From: DUQW01 sp050953825
Lineage (GTDB): Bacteria; Bacillota_I; Bacilli_A; Acholeplasmatales; Acholeplasmataceae
Reading direction: 5' to 3'
DNA: 64,000 bases
Assembly: GCA_050953825.1 (NCBI GenBank)
Contig: JBMNNF010000003.1
Coordinates: forward strand, 1-64,000
Under the pieces are notes generated by a model. The model was not told the origin of the DNA. It worked only from the letters and a program-made list of their open reading frames with translations, and searched no databases. Position numbers and translations under genes: made by a program. Shown one piece after another: positions 19,792-30,200 of the stretch; position 1 is the first letter of the stretch; the number at the start of each line of letters is the position of its first letter.

Positions 19792-19951
19792 GACTTTAAA
19801 CTATGTCTTTCCTCAATTTAAATGATTTTTTGAATATGGATTTCATCTGTTTTTCGTGTCTCCTAAAAAAAGATTTATACAAACAATGTTATTTATAAAT
19901 ACTTGGATTCATTGAATTTATATCATTACAATATTATAATAAGTTTATATT

Positions 19952-20266
19952 GTGAAAGCATTAGAAAGGTATTGTGATATTGTTAATGAACAAGTAATAA
20001 GAGAAGTTAGTGAATCATTAAAAATTAGTTTAAGACAAATAAATATTGCCTTAACTTTATTAGAAAAAAGAAATACAATTCCCTTTATTGTAAGATATCG
20101 TAAAGAAACTACCGGTGGATTAGATGAAGAACAAATTAATGCGATTCACAAAGAATGGGAATATGCCAATAATTTATATAATCGTAAGGAAGACGTAATT
20201 AGATTAATTGATGAAAGAGGAATGTTAACTCCTGAATTAAAAGAAGCTATTATTAAATATATTTAA
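19952..20266 (+). pseudogene. tex: Truncated tex (transcription accessory protein) N-terminus
   Basis: The 104-residue frame reads as the start of Tex: ISLRQINIALTLLEKRNTIP followed by FIVRYRKETTGGLDEEQINA. A full Tex is over 700 residues with YqgF and S1 domains. The frame ends exactly where an IS3-family transposase tail begins, so the gene was probably cut by an insertion and later deletion. The fragment has no catalytic domain. Confidence 0.8.
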
Positions 20267-20385
20267 CTGGTATAATAATTTTAGAATCAAACAAAAATTA
20301 AATGGCCTATCACCTATACAATACAAGCAACAAACCATTCAAATAGTATAAATATTAATTTAATCCACATTTACGGGTTCACAAC
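20265..20385 (+). mobile_element. IS3-family transposase C-terminal relic
   Basis: The frame from 20265 reads NWYNNFRIKQKLNGLSPIQY, then KQQTIQIV and a stop near 20351. This matches the rve-domain tail (YNxxRIKxKLxGLSPVxY) shared by IS3/IS150 transposases. It joins the tex fragment on the left and the hsdR remnant on the right, marking a deletion junction. Confidence 0.65.
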
Positions 20386-21091
20386 AAAAAGAATTTATTA
20401 GATTATTTAATCAAATCTTAAAAGTTAAAAACATTTTACAAGCATTTGATGATTTCAAAGGAAAAGAAATCATTAGTGACTTTGATTATCAAGATTATCA
20501 AAGTATCTATATTGATCTATATGAAAAATATAGAAGAGGTAAAAAAGTAGATGCTGAAGATATCGTTTATGATTTATAATTTGAATTAGAACTAGTAAGA
20601 TCAGTTGAAGTAAATATTGATTATATTTTAATGTTAGTGGTTAAGTATTATGAAGACGACAAGATTAATAAAGAAGTTGTTGTTAGAATTACTAAGGCAA
20701 TTGATTCATCTCCATCACTTAAAAATAAGAAAGATCTAATAATGAAGTTTATTGATATAATTAACATTAATACTGATCTAATAAATGAATGAAAATTATA
20801 TATAGAAAAAGCTAAGAAGACAGAACTAGATAAAATCATAAATGAAGAAAATCTAAAACAAGAAGAAATTGAAAAATATGTTCAACAAGCTTTTATACTG
20901 GCGAAATGAAATCTATTGGAACAGATTTAGTAAATATATTACCACCTATGGATATGTTTAATAGAGGTAGAGTGAATAGAGAAGATAAGAAACAAACAGT
21001 GTTTCAAAAATTATTAGTTTTCTTTGAAAGGTTTTTTGCTTATAACGCACCTAAAAATGTGAATATAGAATTAAAAAACATTTCGTTTTAA
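20381..21091 (+). pseudogene. hsdR: hsdR (type I restriction subunit) C-terminal remnant
   Basis: Joined frames read as the helical C-terminus of type I R subunits: LFNQILKVKNILQAFDDFKG, DYQDYQSIYIDLYEKYR, AIDSSPSLKNKKDLI and TVFQKLLVFFERFF. It is broken by in-frame TAA at about 20577-20579 (DL*FELEL), in-frame TGA near 20790 (INE*KLYIEK, where intact homologues have Trp) and a frameshift at about 20895. The helicase and nuclease domains are gone. It records an older type I system that preceded the functional pair at 22151-25792. Confidence 0.8.
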
Positions 21092-21116
21092 ATTTTAATT
21101 GTAGAGGAAATACAAT

Positions 21117-21692
21117 ATGAGAAAGTATAAATATAAGGGGAACCAAAAACCCATTGGATACATAGCTTCTATTAGTGAAAAGTATAGATATTTTTTGGAA
21201 ACAAAAGGGGGAAATCCCTTGTTATGTATTTGCTTGAACCCGAGTAATGCAAATAAGAATTTTTCTGATTTAACAACACAATTATTAGAAAAATATACTG
21301 GTCATGGCAATTATGGGTCCATCGCCCTAGTAAATTTATACCCATTTCGGGAAACAATACCTAAACATCTTCCTCAATACAAATGTAAGGTGCACTATGA
21401 AAAGAATTTAAAGATAATAAAAAATATAATTGATAGAAATGACATTAAAGATATATTGATTGCTCCTGGCAGCGCTATTATAACCAGAGAATATTTAATT
21501 GACGCATTAATAGAAATATTAAATTATGGAAAGAGAAAAAGCAAAAACTGGTATGTCATTAATTTAACCCAAGATTTATTACCCTATCATCCGAGAGGTC
21601 AAATGGACGGAAAAAAACTAATAGAAATTAAAATAGAACATCTTTTGGGAATATTGGAATTGCATAGAATGAGAATAAACATGTCAAAATGA
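21117..21692 (+). CDS. DUF1643 family protein
   Basis: The 191-residue protein follows AGAGGA. The motif ICLNPSNANKN, then a partner motif GSIALVNLYPFRET, and a late ILIAPGSAI (WG/PG region) are the DUF1643 pattern. The function of the family is not established; the LNPS loop recalls the uracil-DNA glycosylase fold. It sits just before the BcgI-like restriction genes, and an LNPS-containing protein of another kind lies after them. It ends on TGA. Confidence 0.75.
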   Translation: MRKYKYKGNQKPIGYIASISEKYRYFLETKGGNPLLCICLNPSNANKNFSDLTTQLLEKYTGHGNYGSIALVNLYPFRETIPKHLPQYKCKVHYEKNLKIIKNIIDRNDIKDILIAPGSAIITREYLIDALIEILNYGKRKSKNWYVINLTQDLLPYHPRGQMDGKKLIEIKIEHLLGILELHRMRINMSK

Positions 21693-21734
21693 TACATTCG
21701 ATGTAGACTCTTGAAAAAGACATTATTTTTTATT

Positions 21735-21965
21735 ATTTTTGTACAGTTGAGCGATTAACCGCTATCACTTTAAATGTCTTTAGCGTGCTATAAAAATGTT
21801 TAATTAGTAAACTAAACATTTGGTTGAATCGCCTAATAAGGCGGTTTTTTCATAAATGAAAAAAATCTTTAATTACACAAAAATATTTTCTATGTGGTCT
21901 TTTTTAAGACATAAATTGGTTTTAAAATCTCGTACCAAGGGTTCGAACTCTTTATTTTAAAAATG
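21735..21965. repeat. Degenerate intergenic repeat, copy A
   Basis: The segment holds GCGATTAACCGCTATCACTT, then ATAAAAATGTTTAATTAGTA, a small terminator hairpin (AATCGCCTAATAAGGCGGTT at 21827-21846) and finally AAATCTCGTACCAAGGGTTC followed by GAACTC. The middle and end recur at 25990-26162 and the beginning recurs at 31632-31690. GGTTCGAACTC resembles a tRNA T-loop, but no whole tRNA can be built. Copies lie on both sides of the restriction-modification genes. The rest of 21966-22150 shows no gene. Confidence 0.6.
21827..21850 (+). terminator. Short hairpin terminator
   Basis: CGCC-TAATAA-GGCG is followed by GTTTTTT. It can end the DUF1643 transcript. The same hairpin is found at 26038-26061. 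Confidence 0.6.
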
Positions 21966-22150
21966 AATAATAATTTTAAAACGATATTTGTAAATCGCTA
22001 ATAATAACTATTTGATAAAAAAAGAAGTAAACCCTTGCTTTATTCCATAAAAACATAAACTTTATATAAAATATATGATAAAATAAATTTAAAGATGAAT
22101 CTAATTATTATCTAAGTTTCGATATAATTTTTTAAGATGGGAATGGTAAA

Positions 22151-24100
22151 ATGAGAGCAAAAGAAAAAAACACAGATATTTGGGTGTATGAATTATTAAA
22201 AGAGGCGGGATTAAAATTAGATCCTCAAGGATCTACAATAAAAGAAATAGATAAAGCACTTAAATCGGCTTCTAAGCATGGAACTGGAAAGCCTGGTTTT
22301 CCAGAATATACTGGGGTTGTAAAAGATTTTTTAATTGTCATTGAAAATAAAGCATTTGTTTCAAATCATATTAAAAGAACGAGTGATGATTTAATTTGTC
22401 AGGAAACCGATTCAATAGTTAATTATGCTGTAAATGGAGCTTTGTTTTATGGAAAACATTTAGCTAAAAACACTTCGTATAAAAAGATAATTGCTATTGG
22501 TGTTTCAGGGAATGAAAAGAAACACAGAATTAGCCCTGTTTTTGTTAATGAACGAGAAGATTATTATGAGTTACCGGAATTAGAAACATTTATATATTTC
22601 AATGAACAAAACATTGATGAGTATTATATCAAAGAAATTTTAAAAGAAAACACAGATTTTGAAAAAGAGACTCAAGAAATATTAGCAGATGCTAAAGTGT
22701 TACACGAAGATTTAAGAAATTATGGTGCGATACAAGACAAAGACAAGCCCCTAATAGTTTCAGGAATATTATTAGCATTAAGAGAGATTGAGCATGGCAA
22801 CTTTAGTATTGAGTCATTGACTGGTGATACTAGAGTAACCGATGGACAAAAAATTTATAATGCAATACAAGCAAATTTATCAAGGGCAAATGTTTCACCA
22901 GAAGTGAAAAAAGATAAATTGTTAAATCAGTTTTCAGTTATAAAAGATACAACAAAAATTAATTTAATAGAACCAAATTTAGGTAAAACACCTAATAGAC
23001 ATTTTACAGAGTTTTTGTATAACAGCATATATAAATCAATTAGATTCCATCAAAATGGAGAAGATTATTTAGGAAGATTTTATGGCGAATTTATGTCTTA
23101 TTCAGGCGGAGATGGACAAACCCTAGGAATTATACTTACACCAAGACATATAACAGAATTATTCACTGAATTGTTAGATTTAAGACCTGAAGATAAAGTG
23201 TTGGATCCTTGCTGTGGAACGGGTGGTTTTTTAATTGCTGCAATGCATAATATGATGCAAAAAACCAATGACCACTTTATAAAAGAAAGTATTAGAAAAG
23301 ACCAGTTATTTGGACTTGAATTACAACCATATATGTTTACTATTGCAACTACTAACATGATTTTAAGAGGCGATGGCAAAAGTAATCTTGAACAAGATGA
23401 TTTTTTAAAACAAAATCCTAAAAAGTTACAATTAAAAGGCTGTACAGTTGGGATGATGAATCCGCCTTATTCTCAAGGATCCAAAACAAATCCTGATTTA
23501 TATGAGATATCATTTACTGAACATTTACTTGATTCTATAGTTGAGGGAGGTAGGGTTGCAATCATAGTTCCACAATCTACTATGACAGGCAAAACTAAAT
23601 ATGAGCAAAGTGTAAAAGCAAATATTCTAAAAAAACATACTTTAGAAGGTGTCATTACTTTAAATAAAAATACATTTTATGGGGTAGGAGTTAATCCTTG
23701 CATCGCAGTTTTCACTACTGGTGTTCCTCATCATGAAGAAAAAGTGTGTAAGTTTATCAATTTTGAAGATGATGGTTATGTGGTTCAAAAACATATTGGA
23801 TTAGTAGAGACTCCAAGTGCTAAAGATAAAAAACAACATTTATTAAATGTATGGTTTAACCGCGTTGATTCTGATACTAGTTTTTGCGTGGAAACAACCA
23901 TAGAATACGATGATGAATGGTTGCACTCGTTTTATTATTTTAATGATGAGATTCCATCCAACGAAGATTTTCAAAATACCATAGCAAATTATATAACTTT
24001 TGAGGTTAATATGATTACTCATGGTAGAGGTTATTTATTTGGGCTAGATGCAGAAGATAAAGAACACTCTTCAAAAGATGAAGGTGATGCTAATGACTAA
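22151..24100 (+). CDS. BcgI-like restriction-modification subunit (nuclease + N6-adenine methylase)
   Basis: The 649-residue protein combines an N-terminal PD-(D/E)xK-like nuclease segment (Asp59, Glu65-Asn-Lys67 in KDFLIVIENKA) with a HsdM-type gamma N6-adenine methyltransferase. The SAM motif is DPCCGTGGF from Asp352 and the catalytic motif is NPPY at 437-440. A helical linker joins the two parts. This layout and length match BcgI subunit A (about 640 residues), in which one chain both cuts and methylates and a separate S chain chooses the site. A classic hsdM would lack the nuclease. The S gene overlaps the end by 8 bases. The type IIB label is inference from architecture. Confidence 0.82.
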   Translation: MRAKEKNTDIWVYELLKEAGLKLDPQGSTIKEIDKALKSASKHGTGKPGFPEYTGVVKDFLIVIENKAFVSNHIKRTSDDLICQETDSIVNYAVNGALFYGKHLAKNTSYKKIIAIGVSGNEKKHRISPVFVNEREDYYELPELETFIYFNEQNIDEYYIKEILKENTDFEKETQEILADAKVLHEDLRNYGAIQDKDKPLIVSGILLALREIEHGNFSIESLTGDTRVTDGQKIYNAIQANLSRANVSPEVKKDKLLNQFSVIKDTTKINLIEPNLGKTPNRHFTEFLYNSIYKSIRFHQNGEDYLGRFYGEFMSYSGGDGQTLGIILTPRHITELFTELLDLRPEDKVLDPCCGTGGFLIAAMHNMMQKTNDHFIKESIRKDQLFGLELQPYMFTIATTNMILRGDGKSNLEQDDFLKQNPKKLQLKGCTVGMMNPPYSQGSKTNPDLYEISFTEHLLDSIVEGGRVAIIVPQSTMTGKTKYEQSVKANILKKHTLEGVITLNKNTFYGVGVNPCIAVFTTGVPHHEEKVCKFINFEDDGYVVQKHIGLVETPSAKDKKQHLLNVWFNRVDSDTSFCVETTIEYDDEWLHSFYYFNDEIPSNEDFQNTIANYITFEVNMITHGRGYLFGLDAEDKEHSSKDEGDAND

Positions 24101-25196
24101 CAAAATTCATTTAACTGATGTTTCTTGGAAAGAATTTTTCATTGGTGGGGAAAAAGGATTATTTAATATTGCTTCAACCAATAGTGGTATCGACAAAAAT
24201 AAATTAAATGAAAAAGTTGGAGATATTCCTTATATAACTAGAAGTGCTTTAGATAACGGCATCAATCTTTTTGTTACCGATGAACAGGATTCAAAATATA
24301 AATTAAACAAGGGAAATGTAATAACCATAGGCCTTGATACGCAAACGGTTTTTTATCAAAGCAATGATTTTTATACTGGGCAAAATATCCAAGTTTTAGA
24401 AAACGAAAATCTTAATAAAGAAATAGCTTTATTTATTATCCCATTACTTAGAATCCAAATGAAAAAATTTAGTTGGGGAGGCACAGGAGCTACACTTACT
24501 AGATTAAATAGAACGAAAATAGTTTTGCCAGTTACTGATGATGGAGAAGTAAATTGGCAATTTATGGAAAATTATATTAAGCAAGAACAAAAAGAAATTG
24601 CTCAAAATGTAATAAATTATTATGAACAAAAAATGATTCAAACTGGCTTTGATTTAATAGGGTTAGAAGATGTTGAATGGAAAGATTTTAAAATCAGTGA
24701 TTTGTTTGAAACTTTTAAAGGAACAAATGGAGTTCAAACACCAACTGGGAGTTACATACCAAAAGATGAATTAATAGACTCTAACATTCCAAGAATTACA
24801 GCAAGAGAAACAAATAACGGTATTGATGGATACTATCATTCTTTAAACAAAAATTTTAGAGTTTTTAATAATTTTATTAGTGTTTCATTTATGGGTAGTG
24901 CTTTTTACCATTCATACGAAGCATCTTTAGATATGAAGGTTCATGCCCTTATTCCCAAAAACTTTGATTTAACAGAGAATATTGCATTATTTATTATTCA
25001 AAGCTTAAAAAATAATACAAAATTATTTTCTTATGGGAATCAGCTTTCAAGTACTGATTTACCACACCAGAAAATATTATTACCAATAGATTCTAACGGT
25101 AATCCACATTTAGAATATATAGATACATTCATAAGAAAAATTAAATCAGGAAATATCGAGAAAGCTCTACAATATATATATATATATATAAGCTAG
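24093..25196 (+). CDS. Specificity (S) subunit, current frame with two recognition domains
   Basis: The start ATG 24093 overlaps the methylase stop. The 367-residue product has two target-recognition domains, opening at VSWKEFFIGG and VEWKDFKISDLFETF, each followed by a helical spacer. This is close to the length of BcgI subunit B (about 340). It ends TAT ATA TAT ATA AGC TAG straight after an alternating AT tract. Loss of one AT unit (or gain of two) would carry the frame on through a third recognition domain to 25792, giving about 565 residues. The gene therefore looks phase-variable. Confidence 0.85.
   Translation: MTNKIHLTDVSWKEFFIGGEKGLFNIASTNSGIDKNKLNEKVGDIPYITRSALDNGINLFVTDEQDSKYKLNKGNVITIGLDTQTVFYQSNDFYTGQNIQVLENENLNKEIALFIIPLLRIQMKKFSWGGTGATLTRLNRTKIVLPVTDDGEVNWQFMENYIKQEQKEIAQNVINYYEQKMIQTGFDLIGLEDVEWKDFKISDLFETFKGTNGVQTPTGSYIPKDELIDSNIPRITARETNNGIDGYYHSLNKNFRVFNNFISVSFMGSAFYHSYEASLDMKVHALIPKNFDLTENIALFIIQSLKNNTKLFSYGNQLSSTDLPHQKILLPIDSNGNPHLEYIDTFIRKIKSGNIEKALQYIYIYIS
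25172..25190. repeat. Alternating AT microsatellite inside the S gene
   Basis: Nineteen alternating A/T bases (9.5 units) encode the YIYIYI run at the end of the two-domain S subunit. Slippage by one unit changes the frame between a TAG stop at 25194-25196 and a read-through into CTA GCA ATT AAA, the beginning of the third recognition domain. Confidence 0.9.
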
Positions 25197-25792
25197 CAAT
25201 TAAAGTAGAACAAGTATTTCCGTCAGTAACGGAGAAACAGTGGAAAGACTTTAAAATTGAAGATTTATTTGACATTCGTGATGGATATTATAATAAAAAA
25301 CCGCCATTATTTGAAGCGGACGGCAAAATACCTTTTCTTGGTGCAACTGCATTTAATAATGGTTTAACCGAATTTTATTCAAAAGATACCATTGATACAT
25401 GGGATAAAGTTGGGGATAGAACCAACAAAGGAATTGAACAACGATTATTTGAAGGCAATTGCCTAACAATAGTCAATAATGGATCAGTTGGTTATGTATA
25501 TTATCAAGAATCAAAATTTACATGTAGCCATGACATGACTCCTGTTTATTTGAAAAATATTGAATTAAACCGACATATGGGGTTATTTTTAGTTCGTTGC
25601 TTAATGAGGTCTGGAGAAACATATAACTATGCTAGAAAGTGGCGTCCAAAAAGAATTAAGAAATCAAAAATTTATTTACCAGTAGATAATGGCGAGAATC
25701 CAGATTATTTATATATGCAAAAATATATGCAAATTCAAGAAATTAAGAACCTATATAAGGTTTTAAATTATTATTATTCGATTATAGACTGA
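25197..25792 (+). CDS. Third recognition domain of the S subunit, out of frame in this copy
   Basis: From 25193 an open frame runs without stop to TGA 25790-25792. It reads LAIKVEQVFPSVTEKQWKDF, then KIEDLFDIRDGYYNKKPP, CLTIVNNGSVGYVYY and SKIYLPVDNGENP, which are the landmarks of an HsdS/BcgI-B recognition domain. It has no ribosome site or start of its own, so it would be made only when the AT tract upstream shifts frame. Codon use and integrity suggest selection still keeps it. A plain frameshift pseudogene is the alternative. Confidence 0.7.
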
Positions 25793-25924
25793 CAAAAACC
25801 AAAAGGCTTGATTTTCCTCAATTTGCCCTCAAAAGGTATGCCAAATGCCTTTTTAACCAGTTTATGAAAGTGCCTTTGTCGCCGACAACTTTCCTCTAAA
25901 ATACCCAAGAATGCCTCAAAAGTT

Positions 25925-26190
25925 ATGCTAACGGATTTTTTTAGTAGTTTTAGTTAAATGCTTACTTTTTAGCTATACTTTATTAGTTAAAGCTGGTGCC
26001 ATAAAAATATTTGATTAGTAATCTGATTATTTGATTAAATCGCCTAATAAGGCGATTTTTTCATAAAAATAAGTCCTCCCCGGAAACATTTTTGTAACCC
26101 AGATGGACTTTTTTTAATGCTCGTATTGGTTTTTAAAATCTCGTACCAAGGGTTCGAACTCCCAAAAAAATTTTTATATTAAGGGTTCGA
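25925..26190. repeat. Degenerate intergenic repeat, copy B
   Basis: The segment opens with GTTATGCTAACGGATTTTTT, shared with copy C at about 31590. It continues with ATAAAAATATTTGATTAGTA, the AATCGCC/GGCGATT hairpin and AAATCTCGTACCAAGGGTTC followed by GAACTC, all shared with copy A. A second AAGGGTTCGAACTTG follows at about 26180. Between 26270 and 26330 another stretch (GTTTATGAATCAATTAAAGG...) matches 31511-31570. No gene is visible in 25793-26370. Confidence 0.6.
26038..26061 (+). terminator. Hairpin terminator after the S gene
   Basis: AATCGCC-TAATAA-GGCGATT (7 bp, perfect) is followed by TTTTT. Confidence 0.65.
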
Positions 26191-26370
26191 ACTTGTTTTT
26201 TGGGGATCTATAGTTAATGAAAGTATATTTATATATGATTGATTTCATGATATAATTATTATGCTAATAATTGGTGTTTATGAATCAATTAAAGGGAAAA
26301 TAAGATACTTCTAAATACCTTATATACTTTTAAGGGAATATAGAGGAAAATTGGAAAAGGGGATAATAAA

Positions 26371-27219
26371 ATGAAAATTGAAGATGTAAAAAACACAATA
26401 GATTTACTGAAATTTGCCTGGCAACTTTCAGATAATAATATTTATGAGAAAAATGATGGAGTATCACGATACTCCAAATTGGATCAATTAGCATTAAAAG
26501 TTGAAGATGGCATCACCTTGAAAATATCCAATTTTTATCCTACTCATTTATGGCCACATCCGTGGTGGGGTAACATTGAAAATCCTAAAGTAATAGTATT
26601 AGCATTAAATCCAAGTTACGACCCTATTGATGATGAAAAAGATGACATTGTTTTAGGCGGTTTATACAAAAAAGCATTCGATGACCCAGTACAAAATAAA
26701 ATAAATTTATTTGCTTTTAAATCTAATTCAACCGATTGGTGGAGAAACAAAGTATTTGCAGAAGAAGGGAAAGAAGTTAACCCAGATAAAATTATCAAAA
26801 ATGTCGGTGTTTTTCAAATACTTGGTTATAGAAGTCTATCATATTTTAAGATTCCTAAAAAAGCGTTAAAAACTGAAGAAAAATTAAAAAAAGATGATAG
26901 CTTTAAAGAGTTTATCGATAAATTCCAAAATATTTGTGAAAGTCTTAAACTAAAAAATAAATATAATGATAATTATTTGCCAACACAAAATGCGATGAGA
27001 TTACATGTTCAAAGTTTAATCAATGAGGATAAAGATAGATATGTTGTGATTGTATGGGGTAAAGGACATTGGAAACAATTAAGACTGGATTTTCCTGATA
27101 AAGAAAATAGAGTTTTAAGAGCTAATGAAAAAAATTATAGAAATCAAAATATTTTTAAAGAACAAAATAAGGAATACTCTAAAAAAATTCAAAATATAAT
27201 TAGACAATTAATTTTTTAA
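26371..27219 (+). CDS. Unknown LNPS-motif protein beside the restriction genes
   Basis: The 282-residue protein follows AAAAGGGGATAA. It holds HPWWGNIENPKVIVLALNPS near residue 65 and VVIVWGKGHWKQL near 225. A LNPS strand-loop early and a W-G-K/GH motif late recall the uracil-DNA glycosylase-like fold, but I cannot name the family and no enzyme activity should be assumed. It lies just after the restriction-modification pair, and a second LNPS protein (DUF1643) lies just before. This could mean a base-processing or regulatory link; it may also be chance. Confidence 0.6.
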   Translation: MKIEDVKNTIDLLKFAWQLSDNNIYEKNDGVSRYSKLDQLALKVEDGITLKISNFYPTHLWPHPWWGNIENPKVIVLALNPSYDPIDDEKDDIVLGGLYKKAFDDPVQNKINLFAFKSNSTDWWRNKVFAEEGKEVNPDKIIKNVGVFQILGYRSLSYFKIPKKALKTEEKLKKDDSFKEFIDKFQNICESLKLKNKYNDNYLPTQNAMRLHVQSLINEDKDRYVVIVWGKGHWKQLRLDFPDKENRVLRANEKNYRNQNIFKEQNKEYSKKIQNIIRQLIF

Positions 27220-27299
27220 TAATATTGCAATAGTTTCGTTCATTGTATAAGAATAAAGAAAGGAAACACATTTTAATTAAAGTGTTAAGGGGTAGGTAA

Positions 27300-30200
27300 A
27301 TGAGAAGGATTTTTAGAATATTATCTATATTTATATTATTTTCCTTACTAATTGGATGCGATAATAAAGACAATAAATATAACAAAAAAACAACCGAACA
27401 ATTTAAAGAGCAATATCATACACAAGTTTCTTTCTCTCTTGAAACCGGGGAAAATCTTGTAGTGTATTCGCATGTTAGAGTTAGGATAAAACCTAATCAA
27501 GAAGTGGAGGATCGAGACTCATTCATAGTAAGATTTTCTGCATATGATGGCGATGATGCATTTAAGGAAACTATAATTGTTAAGTATTATGAAATAAAAT
27601 CAGATACAGTTATAGATGAAACATTTGAAGGTGTGGATATACATTATGTGCTTACATCAGAATTTGAAGTTGTTGAAACAAAAGGACAAGATAAGGGAGC
27701 AAAAGTTCTAAGTTCAAATGTCGTTACAGTGAATTTTGACTCTAGGGGAGGAACACCAGTTCCTACTCAATATGTAAATGTCGGAGAAACAATCAATACA
27801 ACCAATCCCACAAAAGATGGTCTGAAATTTCTGTTTTGGAGTTCTTCTTTAGAAAATCCAAGTCCATATTTGTTAGAACGCGGAACAACTAAAAATATAA
27901 CCTTATATGCCTTCTATGATGAAAAAATTAATATTGAACTTAATTACTGTGATAATGTTACTAAAGAAACAATAATATCTCAAACAGTAGATTTAAATTA
28001 TAATTTGCCAAATCCTAATAGAAAAGGTTATGTGTTCCAAGGGTGGTATATTGACAACAGTTATAGTAAAAAAATGGATGAAAATACAATTGTTTCTAAA
28101 GGTGTTACCAAATTATATGCTAAATGGGAAATAGTAGAATATAACATTGACTTTATCGTTAAAACTGGCGAACAGAAAAACAACAATATTTATAAGTATA
28201 ATGTTGAAACAGATACGATAACATTAAAAGATGGGGTTAAAATAGGCTATACATTTAAAGGTTGGTATAATAACGAACATTTGTTGGGATCACCAATAAA
28301 GACAATTATTAAAGGAAGTACTGGAAATATTAAATTATATCCGATGTGGGAAGCTAATGTTTATAATGTAACATTATTTTTTGATGATGAGTTAAATGGA
28401 GAAACTCAAACAATAAAAGCAAAATTTGATGATTTTTATCCAAATTTACCTGTTCCAACAAAAGAAGGGTTTATTTTTGAAGGATGGTATAAAGATAAAA
28501 ATAGTTATTCTAGTTTGGTTGGATTTACAACAGGGGGACATAAATATTATTCCGACAATAAAGTAAATACACCATCAAATCATGGCTTATATGCTAAATG
28601 GGTTGTAGGAACTTCTGGATTAGAGTTTAATTTAAAGGATAATCATTGGGAAGTGATAAGTTACATAGGTATAGATACAAAAATTAATATACCATCTAAA
28701 TTAAGCGGTCTACCAGTTTCTAGTGTGGGTTCAAAAGCATTTGAAGGAATGAAATTGATTACAGAAATTGTAGTACCAGATTCAGTAAAAACAATCGGAG
28801 TGGGAGCTTTTGGTGGTATGAGTTCTTTAGTAAAACTTACGATACCTATAGTTGGTGGCAAGGAAGATTCAAAAGGAAAAGAACGCCATTTTGGATATTT
28901 ATTCAACCAAGGATCTATTCCAGAAACAGCACTAGCTGAATATTACGAAGTTGATTTTCTTGATGGTGTAATTGGTTCATGGTTTACATATTATTTACCA
29001 AAAACATTAAAAGAAGTAAAAGTTACAAATGCAAAATCAATAAAAGACTATGCCTTTAAGAATATAAGATTAGAAAAAATCGAATTAAATGAGGGATTAG
29101 TACAAATCGGACAATATGCATTTTCTGATATGGTTTTGTTGGAACAAATTAATATCCCAAGTACAGTCACAAGTATAGGACAATACGCATTTTCAAATTC
29201 AAGTAAAATACCTGCAATAACAATTCCAGATGGAGTAACTAGAATTGAAAAAGGAACATTTAACAATTTGAATTTAATACAAAATATAATGATACCAGCA
29301 AATATAACATACATTGGAGATTCTGCATTTAAAGGTTTAAGTTTAGTTACAAATGTAATAATTCCAGATGGAGTAACATATATAGGCAGTGAAGCTTTTG
29401 CAGGTTGGTTAAGTTTAACAACATTAAATTTACCAACAAGTTTAGAAAATATAGGTTCAAAAGCATTTGAAGGAATGAAATTGATTACAGAAATTGTAGT
29501 ACCAGATTCAGTAAAAACAATCGGAGTGGGAGCTTTTGGTGGTATGAGTTCTTTAGTAAAACTTACGATACCTATAGTTGGTGGCAAGGAAGATTCAAAA
29601 GGAAAAGAACGCCATTTTGGATATTTATTCAACCAAGGATCTATTCCAGAAACAGCACTAGCTGAATATTACGAAGTTGATTTTCTTGATGGTGTAATTG
29701 GTTCATGGTTTACATATTATTTACCAAAAACATTAAAAGAAGTAAAAGTTACAAATGCAAAATCAATAAAAGACTATGCCTTTAAGAATATAAGATTAGA
29801 AAAAATCGAATTAAATGAGGGATTAGTACAAATCGGACAATATGCATTTTCTGATATGGTTTTGTTGGAACAAATTAATATCCCAAGTACAGTCACAAGT
29901 ATAGGACAATACGCATTTTCAAATTCAAGTAAAATACCTGCAATAACAATTCCAGATGGAGTAACTAGAATTGAAAAAGGAACATTTAACAATTTGAATT
30001 TAATACAAAATATAATGATACCAGCAAATATAACATACATTGGAGATTCTGCATTTAAAGGTTTAAGTTTAGTTACAAATGTAATAATTCCAGATGGAGT
30101 AACATATATAGGCAGTGAAGCTTTTGCAGGTTGGTTAAGTTTAACAACATTAAATTTACCAACAAGTTTAGAAAATATAGGTTCAAAAGCATTTGAAGGA

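Noticed and set aside
21940..21965. A tRNA gene at GGTTCGAACTC (and at 26150 and 31675)
   Set aside because: Only a T-loop-like segment is present. No acceptor stem, D-arm or anticodon arm can be built around it.
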